Shown in pieces: positions 13,684 through 26,640 of a DNA stretch of 64,000 nucleotides. Numbering within the stretch: position 1 is the stretch's first letter; every line of letters begins with the position of its first letter. The stretch comes from Eudromia elegans (taxonomy: Eukaryota > Chordata > Aves > Tinamiformes > Tinamidae), in contig PTEX01000409.1 of the NCBI GenBank assembly GCA_003342815.1, positions 284,782 to 348,781 on the forward strand. Reading direction: 5' to 3'. Made by a program: the position numbers and the translations under genes. The notes under the pieces are model-generated. The model was not told where the DNA came from. It did not search any database and worked only from the letters and a program-made list of their open reading frames with translations.

Positions 13684-16600
13684 AACCTCCAGCACATGTG
13701 TTTGAGGAGTTTGAAGTTAGAAATTACCTCTACAGACCTTGAAAGGAAGTTTAAAAATGTATGACCTGTTTTGTGGCTTGCTTTTAATGTGCCATATTGC
13801 TTAGACAGCCAACAAAAGCAAGAGGTATTAAAAATACAAATCTATGGTTTAAAAATTATATTCATTTTCCTTTCATAGGCCAATCGAAAATCCTTTCTGT
13901 GTTTAGAAAGGACTGTATCCCTTCCCCTTGGCACAGTGACCTTCATTCTGACTCCTTCCCCCTTCTCCCTCTCTTCGCGCGCCCCTGCAAAAAAAAACAG
14001 TGCCAGAAGGGCTGAAAATACTGAGATACTCAGCATAAAGCTTGCCTTGGTGAGAGGGCGAGATGTAACCATCAGTACCGCGGCCTGGATCTTCTGAAAG
14101 TAACCCGAGAACACTGGGGTCACCCCCTTGCAATTGATGCACAGGTGGAGATGGACTCAGGAGCAGAGGTGCTGCCGTAGCAGCTCCGGCTCAGCCTGTG
14201 TCCCGTTTCCGTCCCTCGTCGGAAATGGGATCCACCACAGACACTTCTGGATTAATCTTTCCCTGGGATTTTTCTTTCTTCTTCACAAAGCAGGAGTGTA
14301 AAACTCCTTTTAAACCATTTGGAATTTTACACATGATACTATATGACATGCCAGTTCGGGACTTGATGCTTTGAATATTGAAAAAGTGCTTTGAATACGT
14401 ATTTCTGATGCCCATCTCACTCCTTGTTAAGAGGCTATAAGTGCACTGGTTGAATAGATACATGCAGTCTCTTTTCTTTAATTTTTTTGAAAATTAGGTT
14501 GTGATCCAATTTCAGGGAGTCCTTTCCTGATGTCGTTTTGCTGTGGAAGAGAATTCCTTAGAAAAGGACCTCTGCAGTTCTCTGTTTTATTCTCTTTTCT
14601 GTTAAATTAGTGCTTCCAACTGAGCTGACTCTCACTTGTAATTGGAAAGCGACATGGACAATGTGGATTTGTAGATCACTGAATTGCATTTTCGTTTTTA
14701 GTATCTTGAGGAACTACAGGAGAAATTAAAAACTGCCATGAAGGTTGATTGCTATGATCTCTGTGGTTCAAGGGAAGGACAGCATTACATTTTGTCTACG
14801 TCTTTTATCAGATCATGTGTGAATTGCTGAGTTAATGTTGTCCAAAACAACCCCCCTTTTATCAACCTAACCATCTAAAATCTTTCAGTTTGTGTAGCGA
14901 TTTGATGTCCCAAAGTATGAGGAGAAGATGTCAGATACAGATTACAAGTTTTAGGCCTTTTATTACATTCAGAACAACTGCCTTTCTGGTATTGAAAGGG
15001 GAAAATCTCAGAAAAGGAGCAAGTTGAATGAGTGGTACAATTCTGAAGTTTGCTAATGTGTCAGCAATAGCTAGTCCAAGGCGGTTTAACTAGTTGTGAC
15101 TCTGTGTGCAATGGGTTACATGCTGAAAACCAAAATCCATGAAAATAAAACTAACAAAATGAATGCCTGTTAGAAAACAATATGGGGCCGACTCAATTGG
15201 TAACATTTGGCTGATCAGCTCTGAAGGTGGAGAAATAAAGGGCAAGGAGCAATGGGGAGGTGGACTGGGAGAGCATGGAGGCTGGCTTTCCCTCCTGAGA
15301 CCCGTGGGCGAAGCATTGGCCTTGCTGCAAGAGGGCAGGGTGCTGATGAGATCTTGTGTACACGGAGCTGAGAGCTGCCCTGCACTGCTCCCAGTGCTTA
15401 CCAGGTCCCCACGCCTTCATTTGCACCCGTGAGCACTGCAGAACTTCCCTGTGCAGGCAGAGAGTAACCTGCACGTAGCCCTCGGAGGGCAAGGCTGCGC
15501 CTGTGCCTCCGCCGCAGCCTGCAGTACGGTGCGGTAAAGTGCATCCCTTTTCCCCCTGGGTTTAGGGGCTCAGCGACTTATTTAGAGGACTGTGATTCCA
15601 CAAATACAAAGCCCAAGAGGCCGATTATTTTTCACAAGAAAATGCAGGTGCCAACTTAACTTGGCTACCAGGATGGGTGCTGCAACTGCTGCCCTTCAGG
15701 AACAGTGTCTCTGCAGTGGGACCAGGCACAGCAGCAGAGATGGAACAGTTCAGACTGGGCCTTAGTGAACTATTTCCTTTCTCCAGTATTTTTTGCAGAG
15801 GTACTCCCTTCTCCCTCAATCTCCTGAGTTTGTTAAACACTTGTTGGTAATATATAGCCTCCTCCTGACTTCTCCTGGTTTATTAATGGTCTTTTCTAAG
15901 TGTCCAGTGATGTCCAAACTTACTGCCTGGAGGAGACCTGTTATAATAGTATTTGTAGTACTCTCTAGTTGTCTACATAAAGTCCTGAAGGCTACTTTGC
16001 AACCTGTCCCCAGTCAGCCTAAGCCAGCTGCCAGCCTTTATGGAAGCTTTCTCCAATATTAGTTTTAGCTGTTGGGTTACACAGGAGTCCCTGAAGATGC
16101 TAGGGAAAAAAAATCAAGTGGATTTCATTTCACAGACACTGCTTTGTACAAATGTTACAGTGTTTGGAGATTCTTTCCACATGTGCAGGACTTGAGCCTC
16201 TGACTTTTGCTGAGGTTTTGGATCTCATTCACTGTGTTTACTTCCATTATTTATTTTTTTTCCTACCAGGTAGCCTCTGTAGTTTCAGGCTGTGGAGGGC
16301 AGACTGCTGTATTTGGAGACAACTTCACCTATGTTGCGTGCTGCTCTGGTTTTTTTTCCCCTTTATTTGTCTCCCTTCCTATGTACTCCCTTTCTCATAC
16401 ACCTCATTTTGAAGATGCCTCTGCCTTTGCTTCCTCACTCGAACACTACAGGCTGTGCTGGCTGCCCAGGCAGCCTAGCAGAGCCTGATATGATTCCCTT
16501 TAGGGCACGTAGCCCCAAAAGGAGCTTGAGCTACAGCTCAAGAACACAAAGGTGACTCTCCATTTCCAACAAGCAAGTGGAATGGGTAGAAAGTAAACTT

Positions 16601-18041
16601 TGCTTATGTTACAGGCTTTGGAGCTAGTTCAGATCTCTTTGAACTCTTAATATCAAGCCATTTGTACCAAAAATCTTCTTAAAGTGATTATTCGTTTGAT
16701 GTGGATATGCTGTAATACCTTCAATTCAGACTTCAAACCTGTATCTCTTGAGTTTGAAGCTCATCTTTGCTGACAGTCTGTAGACAATGTTAATGCTGGA
16801 AAGGGTTGTCTTGTGTTTTTAGCTTTTGGCTTTCTGAGACTTGATATTTCAGCAGAAAACATATCCCACATAGAGGGATATGAAGGCAGGGACGAGAGGG
16901 TGTTATGCTGGTAAAGCTGCCGTTTTGGCAAGAGCCAGAATGGACCTTTCTTGCTGTGGTCATTCACATGTGGTTTGGGGTTTTGTTGCAGTGTTGTCTG
17001 GGACCTGCTATTAGCGTAACTTTGGAGTTATTTACTTTGAATAACAAAATGACAGGTCTAAAGCGCTTTTCCAGTTCTAAGAATGTGTAATGCCAATATT
17101 TCGTATGTAAGGTGACATAAGGAGAAATACCAAGCAGTTTTTCTCACTATGTTTATGCCCTTTTCTATCATTGTGCCCTATCCAGTAGGTAGAACATCGC
17201 TGATTCAATCAGCTGCTGCCTGTTGTTACTGCCTGGCTGCAGTTGCAAGTGAGTCCCTTGATTCCAGTGTTGCAATCCAGGCTCAAGCAGGAATAACTCA
17301 AACACGGAGTTGCATGTACTGGATTAAAATCTAAATAACCCGCTCCTGTTTTATGACATTAAAACAGGATAGCTGTTTCAGGCAAAATATCTGAGAAAAT
17401 CTGTGAAAAAGTAGTTTTCATTACTCCAATCTCCTGGCGTGGTTTTGCAGGCCTTTTGGAGAGGCTTTCTGCTGGTCATTCCACAATAATGATCATTTTC
17501 AACTGTATCCAGCAGACATCCATTCAAGCATCATCTGAATAGTAAGACTGAAAAATATCAGGCAGTTCTTTGTTTAAATAATTGAATTCAAGCCTCCACT
17601 TAATTGTGAAAGATTTAATTTAGGAAGCAAAGCTTGTAAAATGAAATGGAATGCAAACAAGTCTCAATGGGCTACTGTCTTGCCTTATCTCAACGGGGTT
17701 TTCCAGATAGTATGGTCGTTGGTATTGTTAAGTTTATTCAATACACTGTTTTCTAACAGTTTGGGTATTTACTTACACAAAAGCATGTCCTAAGACACTG
17801 TTCACTGTAAAAGAGTGAAGGCTGGCAAATATTTTGGATCAAAAATGGTCTTGAGGGCCATTTTTTGGAGACCCTATATTGCAAAGAATCTTAAAAAATT
17901 CTAATGTAGGAAGAGAATGGAGGTAGAAAATTAATGCCCTCTCCAGAGGATACTTGAAATATTACTGATGTTTAGAAATATGATATGAAGATGGAGTCTA
18001 ATTTTCTCTGGGTTTTATGATAGTTCTGGTATTTCAACTAA

Positions 18042-18087
18042 TTTTCCTCTCTTTCTCTCTCTTTCTCTCTATTTATTTATTTATTGC
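18042..18087. repeat. Polypyrimidine tract plus (ATTT)n
   Basis: A TTTTCCTCTC/TTTCTCTC tract runs into three to four ATTT units and then TTGCAG. It resembles a splice acceptor by composition, but no plausible exon follows. Confidence 0.85.
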
Positions 18088-18450
18088 AGAGCCAATAGAA
18101 GTCTGAAGGCTCTGAAAAGAAACCTGGTTTAGCAATGTTTTAAATTCTGTATTTAGAATGTGTGATTTGTGGCTACCAGCCACAGTTTTGCAGTGCTTGA
18201 AAATAGTTGTGAAGAGGCTAAGGATAGAGCCATGATTTGGTGAAAAAGGACAATACACTCTTCCAGACGTCCTGCACACTTTAGGAATATTTTGAGATGC
18301 ATCTAGTTTACCTCAAAACCTGAGTAACGAGATGAAAGAGAGCTTTTTTTTTTTTCTGTGCTAAATATCATTTTTGTCATAGAAAACAACATTTAAATGC
18401 TAATTTGCAATAGAAACTAAGAAAAATAAATGGGTATATAGGTTTTCTTG

Positions 18451-18471
18451 AAAAAAAAAAAAAAAAAAAAA
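18451..18471. repeat. A21 homopolymer
   Basis: Twenty-one consecutive A residues. There is no retroposed sequence that I recognise immediately upstream, so I do not call it a poly(A) tail. Confidence 0.95.
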
Positions 18472-20158
18472 GGGCAACTTTTGTTACTGTGGCAGTTGAT
18501 TGATGCTGCTTTGCTGCCGTGCATATAAGTATCTTGCAAACCAATTTAAAACACAAATCGGGAGAATGAGAGATTGCTTCATATTTGTGGAACATGAAAT
18601 GCTTTATTTCTCAGCTCGGGTCAGTGATTCAGAGTCTTCCTGCTGAAGATGACATGGGGAGATGCATGAGAAGCTCACAGTGAAGTGGCCTGCCGGGCCA
18701 TGTGGCAGCTGCCGCGGGTGAAGAAACTGCAGTGCTGCCCTTGGTGACATGTCCGGGACCTTGTGCACACTTTGGTGGCATCAGCAGCACGGGCCAGCCT
18801 GGAGGCGTCCGGTCGCCTGGGATATGTGAAGGCCAGGCACCTTTTAGACTTGCGTGTTTGCTGAAAGAATTCGGGACACAAGGAGGCTGCTTGTAGGAGC
18901 TGCCCCGGAGCCCCTCCGCAGTGCACCATGCAGACATGGCCCTCATCCCTCCCCGTGCTTCAGCATCCACTGCGGCACCCGCTCCCCGCAGGAACCACCT
19001 GCGAAACGGACGAGCTCTTGCCTTGCGTTCTGCACCAGCCTGTGTTTGGTTTTAGCGTAAGCAACAGGTACTAAAATACGTGTTGAAAGCCACTGGAGGT
19101 ATCTGTGTAAACCCTTAATTCTGTGAGGCAGTTTGGCAGCTCTGTGGTTTGTGAGAGTGACTGCACTGGTACTGAGCAAAGGGGAACTCATGTGGGCTCT
19201 TCGGAGCTGCTCCCGTGCCACTTCTTCTGGACAGCCTCTCTGCTGTTCAATACTGATCTCGCCTGGCTCGCAGAGGGAGAAGAATGGCACATTCAGACTG
19301 TAAGAAGGGTTAACCAATTTGGGCAGTTGTTTTTATTTTCGGAGGAGTGTCTTTCAGATCCGTCTCACTCGGTACAGGTTTCTTAAACTGCAGTGTCTTC
19401 AGTTGCCTTTACTGGTGTAAGCTTTTTTCAGAACCCTCTTCCACAAATGTTGTTTTACTTCTCCATTTACCAACAACTGGAATCATACAACTCAAAGTTA
19501 AGGGTGCTATGCTGAATATCTCTTGTAATGCAAAGTAGCTGTTAAGGTACTTTTGTAATAAATGCTTGGCCTTTCCTGCCTTTGGTTTATCAGTGCTGTT
19601 GCCCATTATACACTCCAGTTCTGTGTTTAAAATACTCTCATCAAATACACTTCCGTGGGCTGTTAAAATTCTTTTTTTGTTTGTATGTTGATAGGACATT
19701 CAATACGTTTTAATACAACAGACAGAGAGTATTAACATACCAATACAAAATATCTATATCTCCAGATAGAGCTAGTTTTGAGGGAAAGTGAGGGAGGAAG
19801 TTTCATACCGTACAACAGTTACATCCTAAAATACTAAGTCTTTTTTTTATTCTTCATACAGGCTGGTCGATCTTTGCTACTTTTTTTAGCCAATCCTTTT
19901 TTCCTCATAAATTATTACTTAAAAGACTGAAGCATGCCTAGTTTTTATGTTGTTTCCAAGGACTAGATGAAGCTATCTTTGCCAAAAATGTCTAATAATG
20001 TCACTGTGTGAATAGGCCTTTTGAAATCAGTAGCACTACCTGTGGGTGAGGTATGCTTTGCTTCTGAGCTGGAGTAAACGCGTCTGGCTGGGTCCCCACT
20101 GAAAACAAAGGAAACAGGTGGTATCTGCTCTGACATGAAAAGGTTTAATGTCACAAAG

Positions 20159-20232
20159 GAACAACAACAACAGCAAAACAAACAAACAAAAAAAAAAAAC
20201 CCCAAAAAAAAACCCACCAAAAAAACCCCCAC
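20159..20232. repeat. A-rich low-complexity tract (CAAA / AACCC)
   Basis: AACAACAACAAC, CAAACAAACAAA and A9-12 runs alternate with CCC/CCCC. Strand-asymmetric simple sequence; it accounts for the hydrophobic Phe/Gly frames on the - strand. Confidence 0.9.
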
Positions 20233-21586
20233 CCACTAACCTTGGAGCTGTTTGAAGTGAAGGAATTTAAAATCAAATACATTTTTCACATGCTGGAATT
20301 TCTAACAGCTATGAGAGTAGCTGGGAGGATTGCTGTGCATTTTGCCTTTTTGATAAGGAAAATAGTCTGATGATAAGATTGATGGAGAGGCATCTTGCGC
20401 ATTGTCTGGAAGCAAACAGCTCAGCTTTGCCTGGAAGTTCCCCTCTGTTGAATCTATATCACAAAGGGGAGGCTCCTCTTTCTTCTGCTAAATGAGATTC
20501 TTGCCTGTTTTCTCAAGGGATGTTTATATTTGTGTTAATTATCCAGAGATTTTCTTAGAGGTTTAATTTCCTCTCTGGTTTATGCTTTGTATTCATAGAA
20601 GCGCTTTGAAGGGAGGGTGATGGAGGAGAACAAAACCAAAGTCACCTATTGTAAATTTTACTGCTTTCCTGGCAGTCTCACAGATCAATACTTAGCAGAA
20701 TTTCCAGTTCTGTATATTTCTAATGGAGATGTGACATTTTCACAGTAAAGATTACGTAAAGTCTTTGCTTGAAATGTAGGTGAGCCCTCTTCAACACGCA
20801 GGATTAATATTCTGTTTCTTCCTTTAAGCAGCAGCATTCGCTAGGAGTGTGTTGGCTCTTCCCTAGTGAATTGTTCTTTTACTGATAAATTAGTCAGAAG
20901 AAAAAAATGATTAAAGAAAATGCTAATGCTTAGATGAACAAATGGGTCTTTTTCATAGAATCATGCAACCTTTCAACCTTCTCTTGATTCATTTTATTAA
21001 TGATAAAATGCAATCGTATGTATAAAGTTAAAAAACAAGACAGTACATAAAGCCAATTTGTATCTGAGTTTGTGGCTGCTGAAATCTTCATGTTCCTACT
21101 TGCAGACTCTGTCATCATAATCATCATTTGGTGATGCTTGACAAGATGGAGAGATACAGAGGAGTCATTACTAGAGTCCTGGTATATCTTTACCGGAGGA
21201 TTGTTAGCGGTTTTGGTCAAAGTGCATTCTTTCTTCAGCTGTAATGACTTCCTGTACACCTGCTGCCTTTCTGCTGACTTTTAGTCTTCAAACTTTCCTT
21301 TCCCCTCAGCAGAGTTGTATGATTTATTAGCACTCTTCTTTCACCCATGCTTTATTTATAAAGTTGGGCTTTTAATAGCAGCGAACCCCATCTATACTGG
21401 CACTATGTGACCCATTTGAAAGCCTTATATAATGGATGTCTGTGCTTGAAATGAGGCTTGTCCAAACGGTGATCACATTTTCTCATGCAACATTTACTGT
21501 ACTACTTGCCTATAAACAGGAATCCTGCTGAGTGTGCTAGGCTAGCTACTCAGCAGTTACCACATCAGTTCTTCTCATGTGGACCT

Positions 21587-21604
21587 CACCATAAACACCA
21601 TAAA
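21587..21604. repeat. 9-bp tandem duplication
   Basis: CACCATAAA occurs twice in tandem. Confidence 0.95.
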
Positions 21605-23924
21605 CATGTCCTCTGCTTTTTTGTAACGAGACGATGAGTTTGTGTGCTGCTGATATCCATGCTTCAAGTTTCGTGCTGGCTGGCTGAATAACCACTAGGC
21701 TGAGGAATTGCAAAGATAAGTTTCAGGATGACGCATTACTTCAAAGGTAACATGCCAGACTCGTTTGCAAACATTGGGTAATTAGAGGGTTGAGTAATCT
21801 GAGGTGAGGATTTTGATGGCCAAATCTTCGCCTCCCATCTGAGGTGCTAGGCTGTACCTCTCCTCCTGCAAATACCAAAGGCGTATCAAACTTTCTTGGG
21901 GGATTCCAGCACTCACCCACACCTTGTTTACTTCTGAGCAATGCTGCTTGCAGTTGTGGATGAATACTGAGTGAGGCAGTTCCTACTGTGCTTGCTATTT
22001 TATACCTCTCTCACTTATTTTCCTTGGGTAAGACCAAAAGCGTTGTTCTCCTGAGTACACTTGCCCACCCATCTTGTGCGCACTCGCGCTTCTTTCATAG
22101 CTGTAAGAGAGCAGAGGGGAGGTGAGGAAGGCCTAGAGGTACTGCCAGGAAGAGCTTGTTGCAGGAATCTCCAGAGACTCTGCTAGGCATTTAGGGGTGC
22201 AGGGGGCTTGAGAGCCGCTGTGGTCCTTGACATCAGCGGGGAAGTTTTTGAGACGTAACACTTAAGATTTGAGTCAGGCCTGTCAGCATTTAGGCCTCTC
22301 TTAATAACAGTCCTATTTGTATTTTTTAGGATTAAATTCTAATACTTGCAAAGAAACCCATGACTTTTTTTTTAAGGGATTTCCATGGTTCTGAGACAAC
22401 TATCTTCTAGCAGGGGTAATTAAGCATCTTGCCGTGAAATTTCCCAGTTTCTTTTTTTTTTTTCTTCATTTGATTTTCCTAAAGTCGTCTTCAATCTTTG
22501 CTGTAAATTTATGCATATCGGACATACTGGAAAGAGAAGATGCGCTGAAGATCGCTGTACCTGGAACATGCAGGACCCAAAAGGCTGCACGAAACAAAAA
22601 GGTATCTCCAAGGTTCCCCAGTTCCAAAACCCATTAATTGACCTGAACATCCTGTAATGTTTGCAGTAAGCAAGGTGAGATAAAGAAGGAGAAAGAGATT
22701 GAACAAATTGCACTGTGACAGCTGTCAGGACTGCAAGTCCTGAGGAACCTGGCTGTCAGAAATGCTGGGCATCTGCCACTGCCATCAATCCCTTCCTGAA
22801 ACTGTTGGTGCTTTGAACTAGGGAAAACTGTTGGTTTGTTTTTTTTTTTTTTCCTCTTGTGAAACTGTGGCAGGTGGATGCCAGCAGTATTTATTAAGAA
22901 ACCTCTAGCCCTAAACTGTCAGACTGCAGAGAGAATAGTGTTAAATTCTAATCTCCCATTTACAAGTCTGGCAGCACATACCGCTCACATGGTGTGTGAT
23001 TCGAATAATGATGTGTCTACTCCTGATCTCATTAACCCTGATTTAAGCCAGGGTTTTATTTCATTAATGCTGGCCAGCTTTTATACAGCTGGTTATGCAA
23101 ACAAACAACCCCCTAAAAATCCTGTAACTCTGTAATTGTCTTTCCAGATGAATATTTTCATTAAGGGGTAGGTGTGGGGCTTTTTTTTTTTGTCCCTGCC
23201 TGAGGGATTCACGTGCATCTGTATTTGAATGGGACATGCAGCGGATTTGCTGTCTCTGGGTGGGCTTCGCTGCATAACCTGTGTAAGTGGCTACTTGAAT
23301 GGCTTGGGAGAGTGCGTTAATAGAGTAGCTTGTACTGACGGGAGGGCTGTTGGGGAGCGACAGCAGTCTGCGTAATTTGCTCAGAGCTTTCCAAGGCACA
23401 AGCCTTTGTTCGATAAGACAGAATTATGTGATTAAAGGCTTCTATAGGAATCAGTGTAATTTTTCCTGACCTGTTAATTGGAAAAAAGAATGTCTTTTTG
23501 GACTGCCACCACCAGTGCTTTTTGAAACTCTGGTTGACATGAAGGTTTCTTAATTGTGTGCAGCTGCTTTTTGGTTTTGTGTAGCACAATAACTTTAATA
23601 ACAATAACGAGTTTGTTTATTGTATTTTTTTGCTGTACCACATTTCACTTAGAGAAGATAAATCCTTTCACAAAATAATCTTCCATTCTTCCACGTGACT
23701 TCAAGCAGAGGACTCAAGGCGCTGGATGACTCAGTTAATGCTCTCATTAGAAAATCCTGCTGTTAAGGATCATCTGGCGTGTGATAGGATTCCGTGTAAA
23801 GGATTTGTCCTGCTCCTCTCTGAACCTGTGTGTGCCACAGAGGCAGTTTATGTGCTTATCTAGCGCATCACGATTCACGATAGTGTCTACTCTTGCTCGT
23901 TGCTGTTAGTTAGCATTGTGAGAG

Positions 23925-24105
23925 CGGCCTGCGGTCATGGGGCGCGGACGCGGGCTGCAAGTGGGGGAGCCGGCGGAGGGAGGCAGAAGCACCCCAAGCA
24001 GCTTCTCCGAGGCTCAGCACCCTCACGCCAGCCGGAGAGGCTGGTTCCGAGCACCTTCCTCAGGGGGTCCTTGCTGCAGCTGGGCCGCGGGCCCTGAGCC
24101 CTGCT
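23925..24105. other. GC/CpG-rich patch
   Basis: A short block with about 14 CpGs in 180 bp, densest at 23938-23975 (GGGGCGCGGACGCGGGCTGC and GCCGGCGGAGG). It is too short to be called an island with confidence. Confidence 0.35.
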
Positions 24106-26399
24106 GCTAAATGCTGAAAACTGAACAACTTCTCCGCCTCACAGCCAGCATGGGGAGGAGGGAGCGTGGCCAGGTGCTAGCAGGCAGCTCTGCCTACGAG
24201 CAAGGAGTGGCTTTCAGCTCCCCTGCAGGTTACAAAACCTGCTGCAGCCTGGCAGTTGCTTCTGCATCATGTGGTTCTGTGTAAGGTTTCACAAAACCAC
24301 AGTGGCTCTGCAACTTATGTACTTTAATTTTTTAGAGCCCGTTGGTCTCTGGTTCCCAGTGCTTTTTGTGCATGCTTGGATGGGCAGCCCTGCTCTGGTG
24401 ACAGGTTCTTGTTTCCTCACTCCGTAGTGAGTTTGCAACAAGCCTCTGCTTTTGTACCTCTGCGTGTGTGGGGGAGTCCGCACACAGTGGTCCACACACT
24501 TATTTGCTCTACTTCCAAGACCTCCATAAGTGCATCGTGCTGCGGTGCTTCAGAAGTTCTGCTGAGTGCTCAGGCACCTGCCCATGCTCACAGTTATGTT
24601 TCGTAAGGCTTCCTGCCATCTGCTCTTCCTGTTAATCACTTGTATATGTTTTTTTGCACCTTGATGGTAACATCTTCTGGGAAACACGCTGTCTGTGCAT
24701 CTTTTTTTTTCTGCTGCTCTGGTGTAGTATCCACGGGTACTGTTGGAAGTACCTGATACAGAGAGAAGGGCCTGGGGAGCAGAAAGTCAGGCCTGGACAC
24801 CTCTCCCCTCCTCAGGCATCAGGACTGAATTGAATGGTCCCCTACTCCCCAGCATGGTGTCCTCTCCCTGTCCACCTTTTCTTACTGCTCTGATGATCTT
24901 TTTCAGCCTTAATCTGGTAAATGTGTTGTGGTGCATTGAACTGCTGGTCCTGGCGGTAGAGAAGCGAATCACTGCTGCAGCCAAGCTGGAGGACTGAAAC
25001 CACAGGGAGCAAACTGTACTCTTGTTTTTTTCCTCCCAACCTTCTCTGAGATAACTGATGTTGTGTATTTGCTACATGGCTTTTAAAATGTGCCTTCCAT
25101 TTTTCTGACTGCTGTTTTCCTTGCACTTTTTCATCATTTCTTTTTTTTAGTTCCCCTTCTTTTTGCCTTTTTTTCAAATTTATTTTAATAAATTGTGACT
25201 TTTGGAAAAAACAAGTACTAGAAGTGAACATAAGCTGTCTCCTTTTGATACGAAGAATGAAGTCTGAGGCTAATGGCATGGAACAAGTCCACTCTCCTGA
25301 CATGACCACACAGGAAAAAGTATCTCATGTTCCTATATAAACAGAGCTGGAGGATTACATGAGACTTAACAAATCTAAGAGTTTTGTTTATTTTATTATA
25401 AAACATGTACTTAGCTTTAGCTTTCTAAAAGCATGAGGCTTTCTGAATTTGCAAGAGTGAATATCCTCTCCAGAAGACCTAGTACCAGAAAGATATACAA
25501 AAACTGGTTCAGAAAGGGAGGAACATTGAGACTGTTCAAAAGAGAGACTTCAGTTTGCTATAACATGCTGGATGCTGACGAGTTAGTTAAAGTGCAGCAG
25601 AGCATGACCTACGTGGGGCTGTGCTACGGAGGGCATCACCGCAGCACGGGCACCTCAGCTTGGGCAGTCAGAAGGGAAGTTACCACCAGTTAAAGCAGGA
25701 GATGATCAGATGCTTCTGTGTATGGCAATCCTGCAGTCAGTGTGGAGGACACTGGATGTAGGAGTTAATTTTCTTTCACAGCCGCTGCTGCTTTGTAGTT
25801 CCACGGCCATTCTGACAAGTTGTGTTTGCATTAAATCTGGGTTATTAACTTTTTTTTTCTTTTTTTCCTATTACCCGGTGCATCGTCCCAAGTGCTTAAG
25901 GTATTGCTTCTGGTTTATTTTTATAAATAGAATAATGCTGAGGTCTAATATTTAATGTTGCAAAAAATGCATGTGGCAGGCTGGTTATTGTTGCCCCTGT
26001 GACTGTGTAATGAGCTTATGGCTGCTCGGAGCAGGCACTAGGTACATACGAGAGGCAGTAGAGCAGCACATGGGTGGTTCTTGAGGCATGGGGCTGATGT
26101 GGTGCGGCGGGCAGCCCTGCGGCCTGTGGGTGCTTGGGGCACGGGAAGGAAGGCCACAGGGTACCCATGACAGGGCTGCCTTCCTCACACTGCTGCATTC
26201 CACTTTGCTGCTTGACAAGTGGGCTCTGCCGCACACGGAGCTCGGCGACCGGGTCCTTCTTACTTCTCTCGAGCCCTACATCAGATGGAAGGCACACGGG
26301 CCGCAGAACTTCTGACTGCCACAGACAGAACCCAAAGGACTCGCGGAGAGGCCTAGTGAGCTGTGCCATTTAGAAATAACAGCAGGACTGGGCACTCCT

Positions 26400-26640
26400 G
26401 GCACAAACTGGCTGTCGGTGCAGCCGCGGAGCTGCTGTCGTGAGCGCAGACCATGCGGCCTGGTAGGAGCTCAGTGTCGGGCACAGTGAAGCACGTTGGC
26501 CAAGGCAGCCAACGCCACCCTTGCTGCGCACTGGCATGCCCAGGGACGGGACTCTCCTGCGAGCAGCTCAGGCAGATGTCCTTTCGCCTCACGCTCTTGC
26601 TGCTCGCGGAGCCTCGGCACCTCTGTCTTGAACCCACCAA
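26400..26640. other. GC-rich patch
   Basis: A GC-rich stretch with moderate CpG density (GCAGCCGCGGAGCTGCTGTCG at its left end). It produces overlapping open frames on both strands of up to 151 aa (26353-26808, - strand). None resembles a known protein. Confidence 0.3.

Larger units (their letters stand above)
13060..23920. other. Non-coding intron block
   Basis: Holds the simple repeats listed for 13.6, 18.0, 18.4 and 20.2 kb and a moderately GC-rich stretch at 18.7-19.0 kb. A 25-base motif near 20955 (TCATAGAATCATGCAACC) recalls an antisense CR1 end but is too short to call. Nothing else was recognised. Confidence 0.65.

Noticed and set aside
18042-18110. Strong polypyrimidine tract plus GCAG as a splice acceptor
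   Set aside because: The sequence after it gives no exon of sensible length with a donor, and the tract is microsatellite-like.
18451-18471. A21 run as the tail of a processed pseudogene
   Set aside because: No coding remnant, target-site duplication or known family was seen upstream.
20950-20985. TCATAGAATCATGCAACC, resembling the antisense end of a CR1
   Set aside because: Only about 25 bases match and the body of the element does not follow, so chance or extreme decay cannot be told apart.
24842-25309. 155-codon - strand open frame, Lys-rich in the middle
   Set aside because: The Lys/Arg-rich middle comes from T-rich + strand sequence. No domain or conserved motif seen.
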